Assembly: GCA_009929845.1 (NCBI GenBank) | Contig: RZZM01000007.1 | Span: 1-39,972, forward strand | Length of the DNA stretch: 39,972 nucleotides | Reading direction: 5' to 3' | Source of the DNA: Spartobacteria bacterium | GTDB taxonomy: Bacteria > Verrucomicrobiota > Kiritimatiellia > RZYC01 | Shown: positions 34,288 to 39,972 of the stretch, piece by piece | Numbering within the stretch: position 1 is the first letter of the stretch | How the letters are laid out: the number at the start of each line of letters is the position of its first letter | Made by a program: the position numbers and the translations under genes | Notes under the pieces: model-generated | Database searches by the model: none | What the model was told of the DNA's origin: nothing | Seen by the model: only the letters and a program-made list of their open reading frames with translations

Positions 34288-35268
34288 TCAGGCAATTTTC
34301 AAGCGCAGATTGCTGAAGAGCCCGATGTTCACGTAGGCCTCAAGCACCTCTACAAGTTTTCGACCGATATGTTCGAGGAAGTCCTCGTCCACACCCAGCT
34401 TGAACATGCTTTCACGCAGCATCAGCAGGTGGCGGTCCGAAAAATCACTGTATCCCAGGCTGAGGCGATAGCACATGATTTCCGACAAACGCGTAACGTG
34501 TATCAGATTTTCATGTTCTATATTCTTCAACAGGGGATCATGGTGATGCAAAATAACCGCCTGGAGATGCTCCGGGAAGTTCCATTTTTTCGCTACCGCA
34601 TGACCGACCAACTGATGATTGGTCTTCATGGCGGCATGCTCTTCATCCACCAGCAGAGACTGACGAGCATGGCGGTACTGCACCGCCTCGTAGAAGCCTT
34701 CCTCCGCCAGGAACTGATGTTCCAGGGCAATGCCCATATCATGAAGCAGACCGGCGGTAAAGGCGTCCATCCCGGTATTCGGGAACAACCGCGAAAACAG
34801 TAGCCTGTTTCCGATCCCTACCGCCATACTGTGCTTCCAGAGATTGTTCAGTGAATAATCACCGACCAGCCGACTGGCCTTGAAGACATTCGAAATGGTT
34901 GCCGACAGCGCAATTTCTTCGGCGGTACGGAAACCGATTCGAACGATCGCATCACGCAAGTTGTCGACGCGACGGCCTTGAATGTCCGGGGCAAAGTAAA
35001 TGGAATTGGCCGCCCGCAGAATCCGCGCGGTCGTCGCTTTATCCATTTCACAGAGCCGGGCCAAGTCTTCAGCGCCTGAATCAGGCGCGCGGCTGATGCT
35101 GAGTATACGCGAGAGCACCACCGGCACGGTAGACATTTCATTTGTCTCCAGACCGGCCAGCACCCGCCCCAGCTTGCCTTTGGGGTGTCTCTCGACACCC
35201 CGTCCTAATATATGTATTTTCCCAAACACGGCGCCACCTATCTTGTAGCCTTCCTGTTTATTCTTCAT
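34288..35268 (-). CDS. HDOD-domain protein
   Basis: 326 aa. The HDOD (HD-related output domain) signature spans about residues 40-250: STVPVVLSRILSISRAPDSGAEDLARLCEMDKATTARILRAANS, AIVRIGFRTAEEIAL, LWKHSMAVGIGNRLL, AGLLHDMGIALEH, and VGHAVAKKWNFPEHLQAVILHHHDP. Although some His/Asp are kept, HDOD proteins usually act as signalling adaptors in chemotaxis, motility or stress rather than as hydrolases. The first ~40 residues have no recognisable domain and no ribosome site is clear, so an internal start (M45) is possible. It lies 73 bp after the LOG-like gene on the same strand and may be read from the same transcript. Confidence 0.88.
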   Translation of the reverse strand: MKNKQEGYKIGGAVFGKIHILGRGVERHPKGKLGRVLAGLETNEMSTVPVVLSRILSISRAPDSGAEDLARLCEMDKATTARILRAANSIYFAPDIQGRRVDNLRDAIVRIGFRTAEEIALSATISNVFKASRLVGDYSLNNLWKHSMAVGIGNRLLFSRLFPNTGMDAFTAGLLHDMGIALEHQFLAEEGFYEAVQYRHARQSLLVDEEHAAMKTNHQLVGHAVAKKWNFPEHLQAVILHHHDPLLKNIEHENLIHVTRLSEIMCYRLSLGYSDFSDRHLLMLRESMFKLGVDEDFLEHIGRKLVEVLEAYVNIGLFSNLRLKIA

Positions 35269-35341
35269 TCACATGATGTTAATAAGCAGAAAACAGGCCA
35301 GTTAGACGGGGGACGCGTTTTTTGTTGTATCAAAATGAATA

Positions 35342-35827
35342 TCAGCCGTGCTTTATCAACTCCAGCGCCAGTTCTACGGCATGCGCGGCATTTTCCGCGG
35401 GATGGATGCCGTGATCAATTTGTTCATCCCTGAGAAGTTTCCACGTGCGCAACCCAACGGTGGGAATGCCCAAGCGCAAGGCGAACGCGATTTCCGAGAG
35501 GGTTCCATACGCCCCCCGCACGGCGATTACCGCGTCACAGGCGCGCACCACCAGGGCATTCCGGAATGGCCCCAGGCCGGTGGGCAGCGCGATATCAATG
35601 GCGGGATTGGCGGCAGCAGCCTCACTGCCGGGAAGTATCCCGAGGGTCTCGCCGCCCGCCTCTTTGGCGCCCTCCGCGGCGGCCTGCATCATTCCATCAA
35701 GGCCGCCACACACCAGCAAGGCGCCCGCCCCGGCAATATGCCGACCCACCTCACGACCCATTTCATACTCCTCCGCCGAACAGGCATGCGGCCCAAGCAC
35801 TCCAATTTTCAGTTTTCTTCCATTCAT
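35342..35827 (-). CDS. LOG-like protein of the TIGR00725 type
   Basis: 161 aa, Rossmann-like fold of the 'lysine decarboxylase-like'/LOG superfamily. Motifs: VCGGLDGMMQAAAEGAKEAGGETLGILPG (nucleotide-binding loop), GPFRNALVVRACDAVIAV, and RGAYGTLSEIAFALRLGIPTVGL, in which the usual PGGxGTxxE of LOG phosphoribohydrolases is RGAYGTLSE. The Glu is kept but not the PGG, as in the TIGR00725 branch. A nucleotide-processing or nucleotide-binding role is likely; exact substrate unknown. The start at 35827 has AAGGG seven bases upstream. A terminator-bearing leader RNA lies 59 bp upstream. Confidence 0.85.
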   Translation of the reverse strand: MNGRKLKIGVLGPHACSAEEYEMGREVGRHIAGAGALLVCGGLDGMMQAAAEGAKEAGGETLGILPGSEAAAANPAIDIALPTGLGPFRNALVVRACDAVIAVRGAYGTLSEIAFALRLGIPTVGLRTWKLLRDEQIDHGIHPAENAAHAVELALELIKHG

Positions 35828-35885
35828 GGCACACCCTTGCTTGCTGCAATAACTCAGAGACTCACACAAAACTGCATGGATGTGT

Positions 35886-35917
35886 AAAAAAAAAGAACTC
35901 ACCGGACTGGTGAGCTC
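35886..35917 (-). terminator. Strong intrinsic terminator in the leader of the LOG-like gene
   Basis: On the minus strand GAGCTCACC-AGTCC-GGTGAGTTC forms a 9-bp stem (one G-U), extendable by two A-U pairs, directly followed by nine T. It ends 59 bp before the LOG-like start codon, with no gene between it and the divergent malic enzyme. It can therefore only end a leader or a stand-alone small RNA. Confidence 0.85.
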
Positions 35918-36035
35918 TTCTTTTCCCACCCGGCCAAATGCTACCCGGTCATCCGCACCTGGATTCCCCCGAACCTGAATCCACGTCCGGCTCTCCCTCA
36001 TCTCTGCCGACGTTGAACCCATTCGGGGTATCATT
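35886..36035 (-). ncRNA. Structured leader RNA / candidate riboswitch upstream of LOG-like gene
   Basis: Minus strand 5' to 3': CCCCGAA (36022-36028); stem arm CGTCGGC (36006-36012) pairing with GCCGGACG (35984-35991, one bulge); hairpin TGGATTC/GAATCCA (35977-35983 and 35960-35966) whose loop carries TTCGGGG (35967-35973), complementary over seven bases to the first element (a pseudoknot); then the terminator. GCCGGAC (35985-35991) is also complementary to GTCCGGT (35901-35907) in the terminator loop and 3' arm. The first stem and an antiterminator therefore compete, the layout of a transcriptional riboswitch or attenuator. It does not match the conserved cores of TPP, SAM, cobalamin, glycine, c-di-GMP, ZTP, fluoride or guanidine aptamers that I know. 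The 5' end and promoter are not resolved; the remaining gap to 36200 shows no gene. Confidence 0.55.
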
Positions 36036-36200
36036 TAGGTTACATATAACACCACGGGGCGTTTTTTGTATATCGGGGTTTTCCCTGAAAAAGCATATAG
36101 TACTTTTATGGTAAGAATGAAATAAATGTATTTTTCTTGAGATTGTGGCGTTTGTTTGACAGAAAGTGTCTTTTGCAGGTTGGCTACACAGGAGATACGC

Positions 36201-37547
36201 ATGAGTCAGAAGCTGAATAATGAAGATTTGTTGAAAAAGGCGGAAAAACCACTGGCGGACGCTATGACCCTGCATCCGTTTTACCGGGGGAAAATGGAGA
36301 CCGTATTAAAGTGCGCTGTGCGCAGCCTCGACGATTTTGCCATCTGGTACACGCCGGGAGTCGCCGCGCCCTGCCGCGATATCGCGGCGAATCCGGATAA
36401 GGTCTATGAGTACACCAGCAAATGGAATACCGTGGCTGTTGTCAGTGACGGCACCCGGGTGCTTGGACTGGGCGATATCGGCCCAAAAGCCGGCCTGCCG
36501 GTGATGGAAGGCAAGGCCCTGTTGTACAAGTATCTGGGCGGCGTGGACGCAGTTCCGATCATGCTTGACACAAAGGATCCCGACAAGTTCATTGAGACCG
36601 TCCTGTTGCTTCAGCCCTCCTTCGGAGGCATCAACCTCGAGGATATCGCGCAGCCCAAGTGCTTCCGGATACTCGATGAATTGCGCGAAAAGGCCGAGAT
36701 ACCGGTCTGGCACGATGACCAGCAGGGAACGGCCACCGTGATCCTTGCCGGTCTCCTCAATGCGCTTAAACTGACCGGGAAGCAGATCGGGGACGTGCGG
36801 ATTGTCTTCGTCGGCAGCGGGGCGTCCAATTCATGCGCGGCGCGGTTGTGTTTTGCCCGGGGCGCCGACCCGAAACGATGCCTGATGGTCGACAGCCAGG
36901 GCATCATGGGTATGCATCGCACGGATATTGAGGCCAAAAAAGAGGCCTTTGCAAAGAAATGGGAGCTTTGCCAAATCACCAACGGCGAGAAACTCGAAGG
37001 GGACACCGCCAGGGCGTTCAAGGGTGCGGATGTGATTATCGCGGCGTCCCAACCCGGACCCGGCACCATTGACCCCGCCTGGATCCGTACCATGAATTCC
37101 GACGCCATCGTTTTCGCCTGTGCCAACCCAACCCCCGAAATATGGCCCTGGGAGGCCCGCGACGCCGGCGCGGCCATTGTGGCCACCGGACGTTCTGATT
37201 TTCCCAACCAGGTTAATAACTCACTGGGGTTCCCCGGTATCTTCCGCGGCGCGCTGGATGTGCGCGCCCGGACCATTACCGACGAAATGTGCTTTGCCGC
37301 CGCAGACGCGCTGGCAGGCTTTATCGGCGACCAGCTTGACGCGGACCACCTGCTTCCCAGCATGGAAGACTGGCAGGTGTTCGCCGAGGAGGCCGCCGCC
37401 GTGGGGCTGTGCGCGCAGGAACAGGGCGTCGCCCGCCTGACCGCCAGCCGGGAGGAACTCCTCGCCAGCGCCGAGGCCCTGATCGGGCGCTCCCGTGACC
37501 TGACCCGGACCATGATGGACCAGGGGTTTATTCATCTTCCGGAATGA
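36201..37547 (+). CDS. NAD(P)-dependent malic enzyme, short form
   Basis: Oxidative decarboxylation of malate to pyruvate, supplying NAD(P)H. 448 aa, i.e. a MaeB-like catalytic unit without the C-terminal phosphotransacetylase-like domain. Motifs: [15 protein letters not shown] (catalytic Tyr), [34 protein letters not shown] (catalytic Lys), [37 protein letters not shown] (metal site), [15 protein letters not shown] (dinucleotide-binding) and [12 protein letters not shown]. The start at 36201 has AGGAG six bases upstream. A TTGACA lies upstream without a good -10. It fits an organic-acid metabolism together with the TRAP importer and TCA genes. Confidence 0.95.
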   Translation: MSQKLNNEDLLKKAEKPLADAMTLHPFYRGKMETVLKCAVRSLDDFAIWYTPGVAAPCRDIAANPDKVYEYTSKWNTVAVVSDGTRVLGLGDIGPKAGLPVMEGKALLYKYLGGVDAVPIMLDTKDPDKFIETVLLLQPSFGGINLEDIAQPKCFRILDELREKAEIPVWHDDQQGTATVILAGLLNALKLTGKQIGDVRIVFVGSGASNSCAARLCFARGADPKRCLMVDSQGIMGMHRTDIEAKKEAFAKKWELCQITNGEKLEGDTARAFKGADVIIAASQPGPGTIDPAWIRTMNSDAIVFACANPTPEIWPWEARDAGAAIVATGRSDFPNQVNNSLGFPGIFRGALDVRARTITDEMCFAAADALAGFIGDQLDADHLLPSMEDWQVFAEEAAAVGLCAQEQGVARLTASREELLASAEALIGRSRDLTRTMMDQGFIHLPE

Positions 37548-37623
37548 GGCGCAGGCCCCATCCCGCGTAACGCGGCCACAACTGACAAACGTATACACAC
37601 GCGCAAAAAAATATTCGACCGAC

Positions 37624-38634
37624 ATGACCAGTGAGTATAGAGAAGCGCCCCCGCGGATTCGCGGGCGCCTGGCGCCAAGCCCGACAGGCGCCCTCCATCT
37701 CGGGAATGCACGCACCTTTCTGATTACCTGGCTTTCGATCCACAACCAGCAGGGACAGCTCCTGCTGCGCATGGAGGATTTGGACCATCCCAAAGTGAAA
37801 CCACACGCGGCGGAGCAAGTAATGGAAGACCTGGCCTGGCTGGGGCTGGACTGGGACGAAGGCCCGGATATCGGCGGTCCCTTTGCTCCCTATGTGCAGT
37901 CGCAACGACGCGCAGAATACCGCCGGGCACTCGAACAGCTTAAAGCCCGCGATCTGGTATACCCCTGCGTCTGCTCCCGAAAGGATGTCGAAGAGGCCTT
38001 GAGCGCGCCGCATGAAACGACGGATGGCCTGTATTATCCGGGGACATGCGAGGGGCGATTCGCGAGCTATGAAGCCGCCTGCGAGGTGCTGCCAAAAGGC
38101 CGGCTGCCCGCCTGGCGGTTTCGTGTCCCGGCAACCAAGGTTGTGTTTGATGACCTCGTTCACGGACGGCAGGCCCAACAGGTCCACACCGCGGTCGGCG
38201 ATTTTGTAGTGGCCCGCGACGCGGATGGCGCGGGGTACATGCTGGCCGTCGTCGTGGACGACGCGGCCATGCAGGTCACGGAAGTACTGCGTGGCGACGA
38301 CCTGCTGGCTGCCACGCACCGGCAGGTGCTGCTGCACCGGGCATTGGACGTGCCCCTGCCGACGTATATCCACGTCCCGCTGGTCGTCAGTGAAGAAGGC
38401 CGACGCCTCGCCAAACGCCATGGGGATACGCGCATCGCCAGCCTGCGGAACCGGGGCATCCCCGCCGCCCGGGTAGTCGGACTGCTCGCCTGGTGGTGCG
38501 GTTGGGCCGCCTGGGGCGAACAGCTCATGCCCGCGGACCTGCTGCCCCGCTTCGATTTGCAGAGCCTGCCTCGAAAGCCATCCATCCTGACGCAAAAGGT
38601 CAGAGATTACCTGGGCATCCGGGAAGAGGACTGA
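37624..38634 (+). CDS. gluQ: Glutamyl-Q tRNA(Asp) synthetase (GluQRS)
   Basis: 336 aa, a truncated GluRS-like class I enzyme without an anticodon-binding domain. It attaches glutamate to queuosine in tRNA-Asp. Motifs: RGRLAPSPTGALHLGNARTFL (HIGH-like), RMEDLDHPKV, zinc ligands in YPCVCSRKD and YYPGTCEGR, LRGDDLLAATHRQVLLHRAL, and RLAKRHGDTRIASLR replacing KMSKS. No clear Shine-Dalgarno precedes the ATG. The stop of malic enzyme is 76 bp upstream; a small CCGCG/CGCGG dyad (37563-37575) lies between. Slightly longer than E. coli GluQ (~300 aa). Confidence 0.93.
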   Translation: MTSEYREAPPRIRGRLAPSPTGALHLGNARTFLITWLSIHNQQGQLLLRMEDLDHPKVKPHAAEQVMEDLAWLGLDWDEGPDIGGPFAPYVQSQRRAEYRRALEQLKARDLVYPCVCSRKDVEEALSAPHETTDGLYYPGTCEGRFASYEAACEVLPKGRLPAWRFRVPATKVVFDDLVHGRQAQQVHTAVGDFVVARDADGAGYMLAVVVDDAAMQVTEVLRGDDLLAATHRQVLLHRALDVPLPTYIHVPLVVSEEGRRLAKRHGDTRIASLRNRGIPAARVVGLLAWWCGWAAWGEQLMPADLLPRFDLQSLPRKPSILTQKVRDYLGIREED

Positions 38635-38647
38635 AATTTTTCCTCCG

Positions 38648-38676
38648 TTGACATCCCCGTTCTACTCCACTACCCT
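38648..38676 (+). promoter_or_regulatory. Possible promoter of the GT9 gene, predicted leaderless
   Basis: A perfect TTGACA (38648-38653), 17-bp spacer and a poor TACCCT (38671-38676). The predicted start is one base before the ATG at 38684. No ribosome site is present. Confidence 0.35.
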
Positions 38677-38683
38677 CTCGACA

Positions 38684-39751
38684 ATGAAAAAACGATGGTT
38701 GTTTATCGAGCCGGGCCGTATTGGCGACTGGGTATTGGCCAACGCGGTGGTACATCGCTTCCTTGAAACACACGGGGGAACGATTGACTGGGCTGTCCGA
38801 AGTGAACTCAGGCCCTTGCTGGATTGTGGCGTTCCCTACGAAAATGTGATTGAAATCCCCTCCAGGATGACAGCCCTGAAGGCGGCAGGATTGACGGTAG
38901 CCTGCCTGCGGCGCCGGACCCGATATGATGGATGTTGCGTACTCTCGCCGGGAAAGTCCGGGCGGCTTGTGAGCCGGTGCATGCGTGCCAAAGGCAAATT
39001 CGGCTACACGGCGAAAGCCTACGGAAACGGCGATTCCGTTGACGGAAAGGATATCGTCTACCGCCCCGACCGCGACCACCTGCTGTTTCGCGCGCTGCAA
39101 ACATGTTTTCCACAGGCCACACCCGCGACCTATAACGAGTTGGTTCAGGATGGACGCAACCGGCCAACCCTGCAGGTCCTGCCCGCGGACAGGCAGGCCA
39201 TTGAGGATGTGCTGGATGGTTGGGGAATTGCCGGAACATTTGTTGCGATGAATATCGGTTCCCGCTCCACATTCCGGCGATGGCCGATGGACCATTGGAA
39301 GCGCCTGATAGCGATGCTGCTGGACCGGGAAACGCCGGTTGTCATCGCGGGAAGTCCCGCGGAATATGAAGAGGGCTTGCACGTACAACGGGCCATCGGA
39401 CGGGACCACCTTTATGTGATGGCGCCTTGCGCGTTGAATCGCTATGCGGCGCTGCTCTCTATGGGACGGGTAGTGGTCTGCCATGATTCCGGCCCCATGC
39501 ATCTGGCCCCGGCCGTGGGCACGCGGACTGTAGCGATTTTCGGGCCAAGTGATCCGGCATTGACCGCGCCGGTCTGTGACGTCGAGAAGCTGGCCGTGGT
39601 CCGGTGCGCCCCGCCCCTGCCTTGCCAACCATGCATCACCCCCATGAATTCACACTTGGAGTTCGACCATTGCGCCGACACCCAGAAATGCATGCGCGCG
39701 CTGTCCCCGCAAACGGTCTTTCATGCCGTTGATTCCTTCCTGAAAGCCTAG
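38684..39751 (+). CDS. GT9 (heptosyltransferase-type) glycosyltransferase
   Basis: 355 aa, two Rossmann-like halves of the GT-B fold. Family signs: MKKRWLFIEPGRIGDWVLANAVVHRF at the start, MNIGSRSTFRRWPMDHWKRLI, VVIAGSPAEYEE, and MGRVVVCHDSGPMHLAPAVGTRTVAIFGPSDP, the donor-binding signature of ADP-heptose transferases. Near the end is a Cys-rich PCQPC...HCADTQKCM segment also seen in many GT9 proteins. It probably adds a sugar to LPS core or another surface glycan at the inner face of the membrane; the exact donor and acceptor are unknown. A longer frame from TTG 38648 overlaps the -35 box and is rejected. Confidence 0.92.
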   Translation: MKKRWLFIEPGRIGDWVLANAVVHRFLETHGGTIDWAVRSELRPLLDCGVPYENVIEIPSRMTALKAAGLTVACLRRRTRYDGCCVLSPGKSGRLVSRCMRAKGKFGYTAKAYGNGDSVDGKDIVYRPDRDHLLFRALQTCFPQATPATYNELVQDGRNRPTLQVLPADRQAIEDVLDGWGIAGTFVAMNIGSRSTFRRWPMDHWKRLIAMLLDRETPVVIAGSPAEYEEGLHVQRAIGRDHLYVMAPCALNRYAALLSMGRVVVCHDSGPMHLAPAVGTRTVAIFGPSDPALTAPVCDVEKLAVVRCAPPLPCQPCITPMNSHLEFDHCADTQKCMRALSPQTVFHAVDSFLKA

Positions 39752-39861
39752 CCAACGATCAGAACTCGTTACCGCATGGAAGTTAAAGTGACAACCAAGG
39801 GGGCGGAGGTCGGTGACCGGTACACGTTGCAAAATCGAGCTTTTTTTCATAGGACGAACCG

Positions 39862-39930
39862 ATCCATTCGTGTCATTCGTGTGATTCGTGATCACTTTTT
39901 TCTCGCGCAGAGGCGCAGAGGCGCAGAGAA
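39862..39930. repeat. Dispersed word repeats (ATTCGTGTCATTCGTG and CGCAGAGG types)
   Basis: Three ATTCGTG units (39866-39893) are followed by three CGCAGAGG-like units (39904-39928). Both are tandem words with no coding potential. The rest of 39752-39972 contains no gene I can support. Confidence 0.5.
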
Positions 39931-39972
39931 TTTTATTCTTCGCACGGGGGGCGGCTCGGTGTGCGCTGCAGG

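Noticed and set aside
35955-35985. T-arm-like GGTTCGGGGGAATCC suggesting a tRNA
   Set aside because: No acceptor stem, D-arm or anticodon arm can be placed around it. It is better explained as the hairpin loop of the leader RNA.
39862-39930. Tandem repeats at the right end as a CRISPR array
   Set aside because: The units are 7-8 bp words in direct contact, without 25-40 bp repeats, spacers or cas genes.

Overview
The window looks like a chromosomal segment (no phage, plasmid, IS or CRISPR signs) of a motile, Gram-negative bacterium. Gram-negative features are a DsbD/TlpA thiol relay, a GT9 heptosyltransferase-type enzyme and lipoproteins. The mix of a very large Ser/Thr kinase with a lamin-G/3-keto-disaccharide-hydrolase-like domain, LRRs and a C-type-lectin-like end, LacI regulators beside sugar genes, and short 'word-like' intergenic repeats suggests the PVC group (Kiritimatiellota/Verrucomicrobiota/Lentisphaerota). 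That placement is an inference, not proven.

Layout. 1-4.6 kb: one giant flagellin (minus strand) whose variable centre is ten tandem ~105-residue Trp-rich repeats, with a near-consensus sigma-54 promoter. 4.6-7.0 kb: acetyl-CoA synthetase carrying an N-terminal STAS domain, with its own sigma-70-like promoter. 7.2-8.4 kb: a ferredoxin-cupin operon with an FNR/HcpR-type operator centred at -41.5. 8.4-12.1 kb: a TRAP transporter operon (dctP-dctQ-dctM) followed by a UspA protein and a frameshifted, shortened nfeD remnant. 12.2-16.4 kb: ThiF-like adenylyltransferase, a ThiS/MoaD-like sulfur carrier and the giant kinase. 16.5-19.9 kb: a secreted GH26-like protein with an EF-hand loop, nagB, and a divergent LacI regulator. 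19.8-23.2 kb: dsbD-tlpA and a membrane/PH-like protein. 23.3-28.6 kb: CCA-adding enzyme, then isocitrate dehydrogenase, aconitase and a nitroreductase. 28.7-34.1 kb: a membrane protein, a SWIM/SNF2 ATPase and a second LacI regulator. 34.2-36.2 kb: an HDOD protein, a LOG-like (TIGR00725-type) protein, and upstream of it a structured leader RNA ending in a strong intrinsic terminator. 36.2-39.8 kb: malic enzyme, glutamyl-Q tRNA(Asp) synthetase and a GT9 glycosyltransferase.

How the genes fit together: acetate activation (acs), the TRAP importer of an unknown organic acid, malic enzyme, aconitase and isocitrate dehydrogenase give an organic-acid/TCA theme. The GH26-like protein, nagB and the LacI regulators give a carbohydrate theme.

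The most unusual items are: (1) the 35.9-36.03 kb leader RNA, with a predicted pseudoknot and mutually exclusive antiterminator/terminator pairings, a riboswitch-like design I cannot match to a known class; (2) the STAS-acetyl-CoA synthetase fusion; (3) the ten-repeat giant flagellin; (4) the kinase-LamG-LRR-lectin protein with no membrane segment; and (5) several genes whose -10 box lies 7-9 nt before an ATG with no Shine-Dalgarno, suggesting leaderless mRNAs.
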